Assembly: GCA_021234155.1 (NCBI GenBank)
Contig: JAJEKV010000006.1
Span: 28,688,271 to 28,752,270 of the forward strand
Length of the DNA stretch: 64,000 nt
Source: Isoetes taiwanensis
Lineage: Eukaryota > Streptophyta > Lycopodiopsida > Isoetales > Isoetaceae
Reading direction: 5' to 3'
The notes under the pieces were generated by a model. It was given only the letters and a program-made list of their open reading frames with translations, had not been told where the DNA came from and searched no databases. The translations under genes were made by a program, and so were the position numbers. Below are positions 9,257-20,413 of the stretch, in pieces. Positions within the stretch are counted from its first letter, which is position 1, and the number at the start of each line of letters is the position of its first letter.

Positions 9257-12200
9257 AAAGTTCGCTCTCCTCTATTGGCAATTAACGCGATTAATTGTCA
9301 GACGTTGAACAGGTAGCAATTTTTTTTCTTTATTTTGTGTTTATTGCGGGTTCTAGAAGCAATCTCAGAAAGCCAAGGTCCAAGGGGTATTCACTCATGT
9401 ATAAGGGGGATATGCCATCTGCGTGCATGGGGTGGCAAAAAACCTCCCTGTATACGGATATTTAAAAGCAAATTTTGACCCCTTTCGAATAAAAATTACC
9501 TAGGATAGTGCAAAAAATACCAGAAAAAGGACCCCCTGCCGACCGTATATGTAAAAAAATGGGTCCAAAAAACCCCCTTCCCGTGCATGCAGATGGGTTA
9601 TACGCCCAAAACTGTGAAACCCCTTTGCCAAGGTCTCTTGGATTAAAAAGGGGTCAAGGAGTCCGAGAGTAGTGGCATAACAATGCTCACCATTCATCGG
9701 CTAGGGTTTTGGTGCTACTTCAATCTCAGATTTCTTCCTTTTCGGGTGTCAGTTTTGAGTGATCTTTGATGCTTTGGAAAGCAAACTTTTCAACGGTGTG
9801 TAATTTTGTCTCTGCTTCAGTTCCAGAATTGGGATCATCTATTTTGGCCTCCATGCTCTGGTGACTGCTCATTGGAGCATATATAAATCATCATGGTTTG
9901 GACATCTCAGGCTCATGGGGACCTACGAAACAATCATGAAGTTGCTGTAGAGATCTTCGAGTAAGCAGGGTTTGCTAAGACTGTGATCAGTGCCAAAAAG
10001 TTGGGTTTCTGAAACCAACTCTGTTTGGACTAAAAATTACCAGGTAGAGGCCTTTTGGGCAGAGAAGATTACCTGACAAATCTCGGAGTATTTGGGGTAG
10101 TGAGTAGCAAGGCGTAAAGGATTTTGGTTGGGCCGGAATCATGTTGCCGTTGAAGCTTGAAGGCTTGGGCTGATCACGACAACCATGGTCAGCTATTAAG
10201 GTCATAAGGGGAATACACATTAGTTGTGGTAGAATTTATGTGAAATGTCCTCTAAATATTATTTTATAAGACATGGATACAGGGAGATGTTAAGAACAGA
10301 AGGATGTTCATGGTACATGTGTTGTACAATAGTGATAATTCTCCAATATCGATGTATTCCATATATGGGGTTCACAACCCGTGAGTTAATGTGAACAGGG
10401 TTCATAACCTCATGGTGACATGAAAACCATCTTAATAACATGTAGATGCTCAAATATAAAACTCCAGGAGTCTTATAGAATTATTTAAGATGGTGTTTTG
10501 AAGAGCATGTTTAGGCTCCAAGAATTATTTTCCTTCTTTTTATAAAGCATGGAATCTATTATGTATGTCATGAATTAGGAATGACATTATGATCTGGGAT
10601 CAGGCCATCATGAACAAGATATATCCAAATGCACTCTATTGATGAGTGCCATGAAATTGAGATTAGATTTCTTGTCCATATAATACTATAAATATGGTGC
10701 CAAAAGAGATTAGTTTTTTTGGGCTCTATCCAAGGACTAGAGCCAGACTCTCACAATATCTTGATCAAATACTTAAAGGTAGATTGTTAGCCTTGTATTC
10801 TGAAGTATTTTATATGGCTATGAAGCAAGATCAATATGACAGAGCAACATGGATTGCAATAAGTGGTGCCTCCTATGGGATAAGTTGCACGCAATTTCTG
10901 AAAATGCATATGCCACTTCTAGAAAATCTACAATTATATTGTAGTGTAACCAAATACTTCAAGCATGGCTTGAAGGTGAAAATAATAGACGCAATAGTGC
11001 TGAATATTGCACGTGACTTTACATCACAAGATGGAAAGGGTATTGGGTTTAGCAATAAATCCTAATATGCAAGGGCACATAGTGCAAGGGATTAATTCCA
11101 TGGAGGATTATTTTAATTAAGTGCTTTAATGATAGGGTCATTTAAGGAACTCAACTTCTTTAACTATTAAGACTAATTGATAGGGTCATTAGTGGATGCT
11201 GTATATGAACTATGAAAACAAATTGGCCCAAATGACCAAATGAAAATTAAGCATCTGGGATGCTAGAGAAAGGGATTTCTTGTTAGCTATTTTAAGGGGT
11301 TCTTTTGCGAAGAACACTTAAAATATTGCATGCGATTTAAAAGCTGCAAGTTGATGATCAATGTAAAGTCAATAAGGGTTAGCTTAAGGGAGGCTTATAG
11401 AACTCAGGCTAACAAAGAAGCATGCGGCGTCAAGTAAGGATCATACAGTATCATGCAATAAAATATTGTAACATTTGTTTCAATTGATTTTAGCGGGTGC
11501 CTCTAGGAGGACGAATCAATGGACAAATAGAGCTACAATATTGTCTAGAATATAAAGTTGATTGGACTGTGTGGTTCCATACAATGCTTTACTTATGTTT
11601 AAAATTGAATTATTGAGATTTCTGTACCCAAGGGGACTTATATCCTATTACCCAGTATGTTCAAGATGGGCTTGGAGTAAAAATATGGATTGTAATATAT
11701 AGTTGAGCTTATATAGGTATTATAGTAATACCCAAATCTATAAAGTAAGATGTGTTAGAACAAGTGGTCATAGAAGTTGATTTTGTGGCACATATTTCAA
11801 GTAGTCAAGGAAATTGACATCGTGGCATATATTCTGGTGGAAAGCAAGTAAACTCGTAAGTTTACTAATAATTGAATCCTATCTATGATTTCCTTGATAT
11901 AATTATTCACTTAGAGAGCTGATCTCAGTAAGGGGCGAGCCATATAACTGATTTCATCCTTAAGAGCATCTTGGGGTTGAAATTTTTTATGGGCTTGGCT
12001 GCCAATGGTTGAAAGAGTATGATCAGATTATGTGAAATTAAAGCCCCACATAAGAGTCTTAAATAAAGTTCAAGTATTGGTTGGGGAGACTCTTAAATAA
12101 AGTTCAAGTATTGGTTGGGGCTAAGTCCAATGGAAAGCTTTTGATGAGATCAAGAAGTTGTAGTACTAGTGGACCAATACAAGGTGCAATTGACTTAGGT

Positions 12201-13780
12201 AAGTCATGTGATGTAAGACACTTATAAGTAAACGTGATGGTTATGCTATCGAGCAAGGTCAAGAAATGACTTGAAAAGCTCTAAGCCAAAGTGAGAAAAG
12301 CAAGGCTATGCACAACAAGGACCTCCAATGAGAGTTCAGGTATGTCACTTTGGAAGTGGTGGAAACCAAGGTCTATGTAATTGTATAAGTGTTCAGAGTT
12401 TGCAAGGCCAATTAGTTGGGCTAGACTAAGTTGCTTGGCTTTTCTCATAAACTCTATATTAACATCAAACATACATATGGATGGAACTATATTGATGGAT
12501 GTATGGATATCATAATGGTGCTTCACTTGCGATGCAATGGTCTTTAAGAGATCAATGACACTTATTAAGAAGATCATTTATAGATAGGGATGAGACAATT
12601 CTTTGATGAGAAATCTATTGAGTAGCTTTAAAGTCTTGATCTTTAGGAATTAATATGGCATGAGCATCAAAGTACACCTAGGAGTGGTCTATGCCAATGT
12701 GTTGGTTAGGAGCTGCAAATCAAGGATAGAATTTGATGATGTATTACTCGAGGTGTTAGGTTATGGAAGCCAACTATAGTCAAATATTAAGGTTGTTAGA
12801 ACCTTTGACTCTATAGAAAGAGTATAAGCATAGAATTAAGGGTTTTATTGCTCAATATTGCAAGGCAAGGCACTTGAGTTCTAGTGAGGTTGACTAGGAA
12901 CACCACCATACAGTAGCTTAGAGAGTAGTCAAAACTTTTATAAGCAAGGCTTAGGCTTAGGGAGTGGCCAAAAGTCCTATAAATATATCATCCAAGCTAA
13001 ATACTAAATAAGTTCTATGTTAAGCTGAAAGTCGGATGTGTATAGCTTTAAAATTCACTTCCAAAAGCAAAGGATTACTTGATTAGCTAACTTTCTAAAG
13101 GGGCAGGAAAGGGGTTTTCTAGCCTCAGGAAAGAATAAGGAAGATGAAATGCAATAGCATTATCAAACTTACCACATGGCAATCTAGGCCCATAAAGGGC
13201 AGAGTCTGAACCACCACTCCGTATTATCATAGTAGTGTACATGTATGTAAGAAATTTTGATAATGCTTGGAGTAAGAGAATCAACTCTGGGAGTTGTGAT
13301 AGAGAATCCAATTGGAATTCATGAATAGCCATAATTGGTGCATTGTTTATTTGTGGAGCAGGGTCTCCAGAAATGCAAGAGTAACTTGGGGTTGATTTTG
13401 CACTATGATCTCTAATGAAAGATCGGAGTGTGAGTTAAGGTGGTACAGTTATTAGAAGCTTGCTTATAATTAGATCTATGGGGGGGGTCTATGGGTGTTA
13501 CCACTGTATTGATTTATAATCATAAAGAAGCGCGGTTTTCTATAGTGTGGTATTCTTAAATCAATGTTTGCGAATTCATCTGACTAGTATCAGGTACTTA
13601 GTTGCACTAAGTGTAAACTAAGGTAGAAGCTGAACTTCCACTCTAGTCCAAAGATGGTAAATGCGTTATAAAGAACCCGAGGTTCTTGAGGGAACAATAG
13701 ACGCAAGTTCCCAACTGGATAATATGATACTAGTGGTGAGGTAAGAACCTTAAGACCATTAGACCCAATATGCTGGACTC
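9257..13780 (+). pseudogene. Gypsy internal region, decayed
   Basis: Internal domain of the gypsy element. Frames are short and interrupted. A 34-bp direct duplication ('tcttaaataaagttcaagta' phrase) occurs at about 12,057 and 12,091. The longest plus frame, 10,694-11,065, starts MVPKEISFFGLYP and has no recognisable gag or pol motif. Position suggests gag-pol once lay here, but I cannot assign boundaries. Confidence 0.5.
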
Positions 13781-13789
13781 ACGAAGGGT

Positions 13790-14110
13790 CAATGAAGACA
13801 ACATAAGAGTCAAGTTAGAACTTGTGAATGGATTAAGAATGCACCCTATATTCCACATAAGTCAGCTCAAGAAAGCAATATTGTCTACGGATAATGACAA
13901 TACTCCTAGTCCTTAGCTCTGAGGTAACTTCTGAGGCGATTCTAGACACTTGCATTCGGAGGCTATAGAATAGGAATATTGCAGAGTGCTGGATCTTGTG
14001 GCGAGATCAATCACTTCCCAAGGCCACATGGGAGAGGGAAGTGTACATGCAGCAAAATCCTCACCTGACTCAAAACTCATGGGGGCCACGGAAGCATTAA
14101 TGGAGTCAAT
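13790..14110 (+). pseudogene. Ty3/gypsy integrase C-terminal relic
   Basis: Plus-strand reading gives LRMHPIFHISQLKKAI at about 13,830-13,880. A frame-shifted stretch follows with IAECWILWRDQSLPKATWE and a REVYMQQNPHL tail at about 13,975-14,065. 'hP.FH.S.LK' followed by 'W....ATWE' is the standard end of Ty3/gypsy integrases with a chromodomain-like or GPY-type C-terminus. Stops occur in between, so it is not functional. It fixes the orientation (plus) and superfamily of the outer element. Confidence 0.75.
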
Positions 14111-14373
14111 ATGAGGTCAGTTATCTAAATGTAAAGAATTAGAGACTTGCATTAGGGATATGACGTTCGCAAAAGAATGAGCTACAAAACCATGATCACA
14201 GCATGATCTAGAGAGGGGGTTTCCAAAAGGACTAGAGGACAAAATCATAATCACGGTGTGATCCAGAGAACGAGTTTCCAAAGGAATTAGATGGTGAAAC
14301 CATGGTCACCGACTGACCCAGGGAATGGATTTCAACATATATATACTCCATGATCCTTGGGAACCGAGGATTT

Positions 14374-14381
14374 GAAGGGGG
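14374..14381 (+). other. Gypsy polypurine tract, split by the copia insertion
   Basis: GAAGGGGG ends at 14,381 and resumes as a G-run plus AGG at 20,402-20,411, directly before the right LTR. Joined, it is a purine run in the position expected of the plus-strand primer. The copia duplicated target (GGGGG) comes from it. Confidence 0.7.
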
Positions 14382-15283
14382 TGTGAGAATAATGTCAAGC
14401 AATTTTCTATCAATCTTATTTCAACAATGAACAATGTCTAGACCATTGAAAAATTGCTCTTAATCAATTTTGTCTTGCATATGATACCACAAATTTTATT
14501 CAATCAAGTCTTCACAAATATACTAGTTCAATCACTCAACAAAGGCATTCTAGTAACTTCAATTCATTGAAGATAAAATCAATGAATAAGCATTATGCAA
14601 GTAAACCATTGTCTTTCCCCTTATAATTCATTGAAGATAAAATCAATGAATAAGCATTATGCAAGTAAACCATTGTCTTTCCCCTTATAATTCATTGAAG
14701 ATAAAATCAATGAATAAGCTCCATGTAAATAAACCCTTACCTTCTCGACTAGTTTTACAATGCACACAACTGTTACTAGGGAATGAACTGCAACCAGGTG
14801 ATCGGCTTAATCAAATCGATCTTTCATCTTAGATTAATATAGGGCAGTTCCGACGGTGATGGAACCGCCCTGCTCTTCAGGCACCGCGTCTTCTACAGGA
14901 TTCCATATCTGCACTTGTTTCTATTTTTCAAATGAACTCTTGCCTCCAATCTGCTCGGTGCTGTTATTATCCAAATAATAATAAAGGTTTAACTTAAACC
15001 ATTAAACATGCATCGACCTTATTTTCAACCATAGGTTACAATATGAATATCCTATATTCACGTTATTTGAATAGCCCTAGGTACTCTTATTGTCTTCACT
15101 GCTTATCCCAGGTTCCCAAGTCTACTGCAACTGAGGATTTCTCTTTTGATCTTCATAAGCACTTATGTTCTCAATACCACAGTGTTACCTCTGTCAAACT
15201 TTAGCTTCTGCCAATTGGTCAACCAATTTAATTTCTGCATATGTGAATATCTGCTAAAGTTGTGAACTGAACAAACTCTCACA
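14382..15283 (-). repeat. Copia 1 LTR (3' in element orientation), 902 bp
   Basis: Carries three copies of a 64-bp tandem unit starting at 14,561, 14,625 and 14,689 (the third partial). The other LTR has one unit fewer, which explains most of the length difference between the LTRs. Confidence 0.9.
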
Positions 15284-15295
15284 TTTCCCTTTTTT
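15284..15295 (-). other. Copia 1 polypurine tract
   Basis: On the minus strand this reads AAAAAAGGGAAA, directly upstream of the 3' LTR, where plus-strand priming starts. The pol stop codon lies just before it at 15,300-15,302. Confidence 0.85.
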
Positions 15296-15299
15296 CAGA

Positions 15300-15764
15300 T
15301 CACAACTTTGAAATATCTCTGCAGTTCAACTTAGCAATTAATTTCTGAAACATGACATTACTTAAAGATTTTGTTAACACATCTGTAAGCTGTTCCTCAG
15401 ACCTGACATACTCAACCTGAATCAAGAATTTTCTCACCATATCTCTAATAAAATGTAATTCCATTTCTATGTGCTTTGTCCTTTCATGTAATATAGGATT
15501 CTTGGTCATGGCTATGCAACTTTGGTTATCACAAAATAATTTTGCACCTTCCTTTTGAGATAAGCCAAGTTCTTCCAAAAACCTTCTGCACCAAACTATT
15601 TCTTTTGCTGCGTGTGTTGTTGCTGCATACTCTGACTCTGCAGTGGATAAGGCAATTGATGATTGTTTCTTGCTTCTCCCAGCTAACTGGCCCTCCTTCA
15701 ACCTCAGGTTATTAACCTGAGGTTGATTTTCGCTCATCTTGATCTCCATACCAATCTGCATCAC
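15300..15764 (-). pseudogene. Copia 1 RNase H C-terminal part, out of frame
   Basis: This frame carries the end of RNase H: RSKKQSSIALSTAESEYAA, KEIVW, CDNQSC, HERTKHIEMELHFIRD and the pol C-terminus to the TGA at 15,300. It is the continuation of the main gag-pol frame, cut off by two adjacent stop codons and a one-base frame change between about 15,665 and 15,715. The ATG of this frame at 15,764 is an accident of the shifted frame, not a real start. RNase H would be split, so the element is probably not autonomous as sequenced. Confidence 0.85.
15699..15725. repeat. 12-bp-arm hairpin at the pol stop site
   Basis: CAACCTCAGGTT and its exact complement flank a 3-nt loop. On the coding strand the loop region creates two adjacent in-frame TAA codons directly after RKSTSG of RNase H, which truncate the polyprotein. 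Confidence 0.8.
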
Positions 15765-18700
15765 AATATGCCTTTAATATTAGATCATTTGAGTCAAAAA
15801 CTATACCACTATTCTTTGTTCCCTTTAAATATCTCAATACTCTTTTAGCTGCCAGCCAATGCGCCTTTCTAGGATCATTATTGTATCTGCTAAGAACATT
15901 CACAATGTAGGCAATACCAGGCCTTGTGTTGTTGGCTATGTACAACAAACTTCCCACCAATGGCCTATAAGGAATTTCTAACATCTCTTCTCGTTCTTTA
16001 TCTGTCTTTGGGCAAAGCCTTTTTGAAATCTTCATTTCTGGTACAACTGGTGTTCTAGTAGAGTTACATTCTGTCATTTTGAATCTGTCAATCACTGTAT
16101 CAATATATTTTTCCTGAGAAAGTGTAATCCTTTTGGTTTTCCTGTCACGTGCAATTTCAACTCCTAAAAACTGTTTTAACTCACCTAAGTCTGACATTTG
16201 GAATCTTTCCTTCAATATTTTCTTGCATTTGTCTAAGATCATTGTGCTGCTAGCTGCCATGATACAATCATCTACATATAATCCCACTATGCAATACTCT
16301 TGCTCATCTCTGAAAAAGTACACATTTCCATCATACTTTAGTGCTTCAAAACCCTGTTCTCTTAGGTAATTGTCAATGCATTTGTTCCACTGTCTAGGAG
16401 ATTGCTTCAGACCGTACACTGCTTTCTTTAATCTCCATACTTTATTTTCACCTTCCTCAAAACCAGGGGCCTGTTTCATGAAAATTTCTTCTTCTAAATC
16501 TGCATTTAAAAAGGCTGTGCCAACATCCATATGATGCAGCTCTAGATCATAAGCATTTGCCATAGCAATTAACATTCTAACACTTGTTAGCTTAACCACT
16601 GGAGAATAGGTCTCTTCATAGTCTATTCCTTGTTTTTGAGAGAACCCCTGAGCCACAAGTCTCGCCTTATACTTAATACTTCCATCTGCATTTAGCTTTA
16701 GCTTAGAAACCCATTTATTTCCAACAATGTTTTGATTCTTAGGCATTTCGACCAATTCATAGGTTTCAGTTCTGTCAAAGGCATTTATTTCTTCTTCCAT
16801 TGCTTTTCTCCACATGTTTCCATTTAAGCTATTTATGGCATCCTCAAAAGTTTCAGGAATTCCATTCTCCAAGACCATTAATGCTTCACTTCTGATTTCT
16901 TTGTGCAACCTGCTGCTTTTACCACCCTTTTCTCTCCCATAATCTTCAACATTTATGTTTAAATCCTCCTTTAACCTTTCTCCTTCTGTTTTCCTTCTCC
17001 TGTGCACTACTCTTTGATCTTCAAGAGTATTTTCTAGGTCATCTATAATATTCTGATTTTGTTCAATCTCCTCTTTTTCTTCATCTTCATCACTGTCACT
17101 TTCAATATTCTCATTTTTTAATTCTCGTGATGGTTCCCTTAACTCTTCTTCCTTGTTTTGCTCCTCTTCTACCAGAGATTTTGTCATTTCAGTTTGCATA
17201 GGCTCAATATTTATTCCCCTGGGCTTGTATAATTCCTTTTCAACAAATTCCACATCTTTGCTGACTATAATTTTCCTGTTTGCAGGATCATATACCCTAT
17301 ATCCCTTTGAGTGATCATCATAGCATACTAAGTAAGTAATTAATGATCTATCATCAAGCTTTAACCTTTTTTCTTCTGGTATATGGGTATAAGACAAGCA
17401 TCCAAAGGCTCTAAATTTTTCATAATTTGATTGTTTTCCTGACCATAATTCATCTGGACTTTTTCCTGCTAGTATCTTTGTTGGTAATGTATTCTGTATT
17501 ATCACAGCTGTCTTGACTGCTTCTTCCCATAAGAAATTAGATAGCCCAGAATGTTTCAGCATTGCTCTAACAGCATTTAGAATGCTTTTGTTTTTTCTCT
17601 CAGCTATGCCATTTTGCTGAGGGGTATAACTGCAAGTATACTGTCTTTTTATTCCATTCTTCTGACAATAAGTTATAAACTTTGCTGACATGTACTCTCC
17701 TCCTCTGTCTGATCTCACACACTTGATCCTTTTACCTGTAGAACATTCAACCTCTGCTGCAAATATTTTGAAAGCCTCAAAGGCCAAGTTCTTACTTCTC
17801 AAGCAATAAACTCTTGTTTTTCTACTGTAGTCATCAATGAAAGTTATAAAGTATCTCTTACCTGATATTCCTGTTACGTTCAGTGGTCCACAGAGGTCTG
17901 TGTGCACAAGTTCCAAGATCCCTTTAGCTCTCTCCTTCGATCTTGTAAATGGCAGCCTGCATTGTTTACCCAACATGCATCCTCTACATGCGTGGTCAGT
18001 CACTTTAGTATTTGAGCTTTGTATTAACCCTTTGCTTATTAAGTACTCAATGTTTTTCAAATGTGTATGACCAAGCCTCTCATGCCAACATAGTATATCA
18101 GGAACAGTAGCTATGTTTATGCTGTTCAAACAATGAGAGTTTATCCCAAACAAATTGCCAACACGTTTCCCTAAAAATTTCACTTTATTTCCTTCAAAAA
18201 ACTTACATTCAAGTTGCTCAAACACAACTTTAAAACCCATGTCAACAAGTTGACAAACTGAAATCAAGTTTCTGACTAAACTTGGAACACATAACACATT
18301 TTGCAGATTTACTGCTTTCCCTTCTAGATCAAACAATTCTAAAACTCCTATTTCTTCAATCCTTTGCAAACTCCCATTTCCGACTTGTACATGTCCTCCA
18401 TTGTTGCTTTTGCACTCCTTTAACAAACTTGATGAGCGAGTTATGCTCTTTTCAGCTCCACTATCTAAAACCAGGAGATTGTCATCATCAACATTAGAAC
18501 AAGCAACAAAAGCTTCAGAATTTCTTACCTCATCATCTGTTTCTGAAATTCCTTCTTCCAATTTAACCTCTTCAGCCATATTTGCTTCAAAAGCACTCTT
18601 TCCTCTTCCCCTACCTCTCCCTCTTGTATTAGAGAATCTTCCTCCTCTGCCCCTGCCTCTAGAATTATCTTTAGGAGTGGAACAAGTTGAGGCATAATGA

Positions 18701-19440
18701 CCTCTTCCACCACAGTTGTAGCAGCTTATCTCTTTGGTCAGATTTGGACAACTTACCTTAATGTGACCATGCTGGTTACAATGAAAACAAGGTCCAATTC
18801 TGCCTCGACCTTCCCCTTTATTTTTTCCTTTTGTAAACAAAATTTGACTTGCTTCTTCCTCATTACCAACTTTACTATGCTCTATTTCAGTTTTCATCAT
18901 CCTCTCAGCTTCTTCTCTGGTTCTAGCTATTGTTCTTATGAAAACAGAAATGTTACCTAGACTTGTCACACCTCTGGAAATTGCCAACACTTGCTGCTGC
19001 TGTGAATAAGTCATCCCTGCACCCTCAAGGTCTGCAATTATATTATCAAAATTCTGCAAAAACTCATTCACATTGCTTTTGTCAACAAGTTTCAGCCTTC
19101 TCAATTCATTTTCTAATACATCGATTTGTGAGGAAGTTTTTTCTTCATACTGCATCAACATATACCTCCACATTTCTCTGGGATGTTTCCCTCTTAATTT
19201 CAGAACAATTCCTGAACCTACTTTGCTCATAATTATTCCTTGAGCTTCACGTACCTTTGCTTGATTTTCACTGCTGCCTCCTACTCCAAAGGACACACCG
19301 ATTCCTTTTCCATCACCTTCAGCTGCTGCACTCTCACCTTCTGTTGATGAACTTCCTTCTTCAACTACATTTGAAGACTTGTCTTCAACACCTTTAGCTA
19401 CTGCACTAACTGGTTCAATAATATCCCATAAATCCTCCAT
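15712..19440 (-). CDS. Copia 1 gag-pol polyprotein (truncated by stops near its end)
   Basis: One frame of 1,242 codons starting at ATG 19,440, about 110 bases inside the primer site. Domain order: gag (UBN2-type, MEDLWDIIEP start); two CCHC zinc knuckles (CFHCNQHGHIKVSC and CYNCGGRGHYASTC, about residues 218-255); an RG-rich linker; aspartic protease with LDSGAEKS; integrase with the HHCC finger (HERLGH ... CRGCMLGKQC) and the catalytic D,D,E region (HTDLCGP, FIDDYSRK, PQQNGIAERKN); an acidic linker; RT with LYVDDCIMAA; RNase H start with DADWYGDQDERKSTSG. Integrase before RT is diagnostic of Ty1/copia. Two zinc knuckles instead of the usual one, and Cys after YVDD, are shared with the second copia at 44-49 kb. 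Confidence 0.93.
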   Translation of the reverse strand: MEDLWDIIEPVSAVAKGVEDKSSNVVEEGSSSTEGESAAAEGDGKGIGVSFGVGGSSENQAKVREAQGIIMSKVGSGIVLKLRGKHPREMWRYMLMQYEEKTSSQIDVLENELRRLKLVDKSNVNEFLQNFDNIIADLEGAGMTYSQQQQVLAISRGVTSLGNISVFIRTIARTREEAERMMKTEIEHSKVGNEEEASQILFTKGKNKGEGRGRIGPCFHCNQHGHIKVSCPNLTKEISCYNCGGRGHYASTCSTPKDNSRGRGRGGRFSNTRGRGRGRGKSAFEANMAEEVKLEEGISETDDEVRNSEAFVACSNVDDDNLLVLDSGAEKSITRSSSLLKECKSNNGGHVQVGNGSLQRIEEIGVLELFDLEGKAVNLQNVLCVPSLVRNLISVCQLVDMGFKVVFEQLECKFFEGNKVKFLGKRVGNLFGINSHCLNSINIATVPDILCWHERLGHTHLKNIEYLISKGLIQSSNTKVTDHACRGCMLGKQCRLPFTRSKERAKGILELVHTDLCGPLNVTGISGKRYFITFIDDYSRKTRVYCLRSKNLAFEAFKIFAAEVECSTGKRIKCVRSDRGGEYMSAKFITYCQKNGIKRQYTCSYTPQQNGIAERKNKSILNAVRAMLKHSGLSNFLWEEAVKTAVIIQNTLPTKILAGKSPDELWSGKQSNYEKFRAFGCLSYTHIPEEKRLKLDDRSLITYLVCYDDHSKGYRVYDPANRKIIVSKDVEFVEKELYKPRGINIEPMQTEMTKSLVEEEQNKEEELREPSRELKNENIESDSDEDEEKEEIEQNQNIIDDLENTLEDQRVVHRRRKTEGERLKEDLNINVEDYGREKGGKSSRLHKEIRSEALMVLENGIPETFEDAINSLNGNMWRKAMEEEINAFDRTETYELVEMPKNQNIVGNKWVSKLKLNADGSIKYKARLVAQGFSQKQGIDYEETYSPVVKLTSVRMLIAMANAYDLELHHMDVGTAFLNADLEEEIFMKQAPGFEEGENKVWRLKKAVYGLKQSPRQWNKCIDNYLREQGFEALKYDGNVYFFRDEQEYCIVGLYVDDCIMAASSTMILDKCKKILKERFQMSDLGELKQFLGVEIARDRKTKRITLSQEKYIDTVIDRFKMTECNSTRTPVVPEMKISKRLCPKTDKEREEMLEIPYRPLVGSLLYIANNTRPGIAYIVNVLSRYNNDPRKAHWLAAKRVLRYLKGTKNSGIVFDSNDLILKAYCDADWYGDQDERKSTSG

Positions 19441-19549
19441 CTGTAATACATGTTTTATTTTTTCTTTCCAAACCTAGAACCCTGAGTCTCCCTTGAATAC
19501 TTCAATGGCATTCAGTAACCCTGCACCAAAACGGCTAGACATTTTTCTA

Positions 19550-19561
19550 GCTCTGATACCA
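19550..19561 (-). other. Copia 1 primer binding site (initiator-Met tRNA type)
   Basis: The minus strand reads TGGTATCAGAGC one base after the 5' LTR end at 19,563. Confidence 0.9.
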
Positions 19562-19562
19562 A

Positions 19563-20401
19563 TGTGAGAATAATGTCAAGCAATTTTCTATCAATCTTAT
19601 TTCAACAATGAACAATATCTAGACCATTGAAAAATTGCTCTTAATCAATTTTGTCTTGCATATGATACCACAAATTTTATTCAATCAAGTCTCCACAAAT
19701 ATACTAGTTCAATCACTCAACAAAGGCATTCTAGTAACTTCAATTCATTGAAGATAAAATCAATGAATAAGCATTATGCAAGTAAACCATTGTATTTTCC
19801 CCGTATAATTCATTGAAGATAAAATCAATGAATAAGCTCCATGTAAATAAACCCTTACCTTCTCGACTAGTTTTACAATGCACACAACTGTTACTAGGGA
19901 ATGAACTGCAACCAGGTGATCGGCTTAATCAAATCGATCTTTCATCTTAGATTAATATAGGGCAGTTCCGACGGTGATGGAACCGCCCTGCTCTTCAGGC
20001 ACCGCGTCTTCTACAGGATTCCATATCTGCACTTGTTTCTATTTTTCAAATGAACTCTTGCCTCCAATCTGCTCGGTGCCGTTATTATCCAAATAATAAT
20101 AAAGATTTTACTTAAACCATTAAACATGCATCGACCTTATTTTCAACCATAGGTTACAATATGAATATCCTATATTCACATTATTTGAATAACCCTAGGT
20201 ACTCTTATTGTCTTTCATGCTTATCCCAGGTTCCCAAGTCTACTGCAACTGAGGATTTCTCTTTTGATCTTTATAAGCACTTATGTTCTCAATACCACAG
20301 TGTTACCTCTGTCAAACTTTAGCTTCTGCCAATTGGTCAACCAATTTAATTTCTGCATATGTGAATATCTGCTAAAGTTGTGAACTGAACAAACTCTCAC
20401 C
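19563..20401 (-). repeat. Copia 1 LTR (5' in element orientation), 839 bp
   Basis: Pairs with 14,382-15,283. It contains two copies of the 64-bp unit versus three in the partner. The terminal base at 20,401 is C where the partner has A. Confidence 0.9.
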
Positions 20402-20413
20402 GGGGGGGAGGTA

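Larger units (their letters stand above)
14382..20401 (-). mobile_element. Ty1/copia retrotransposon 1, nearly complete
   Basis: Minus-strand element of 6,020 bp with LTRs at 14,382-15,283 and 19,563-20,401, flanked by GGGGG (14,377-14,381 and 20,402-20,406). The LTR ends form a TGTGAGA...TCTCACA inverted repeat; the last base is changed in the right copy. It has an iMet primer site next to the right LTR and a polypurine tract next to the left LTR. It encodes gag-pol in one long frame, broken near the end. The LTRs differ by only about a dozen substitutions by eye, plus one repeat-unit indel, so insertion is fairly young relative to the gypsy host. Confidence 0.92.

Noticed and set aside
10694-11065. 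123-codon plus frame as an independent host gene
   Set aside because: Lies inside the decayed gypsy interior, with no motif and no supporting splice or start context.
18282-19232. Plus-strand frames opposite copia 1 gag-pol
   Set aside because: They are shadows of the long minus-strand gag-pol frame with biased composition.
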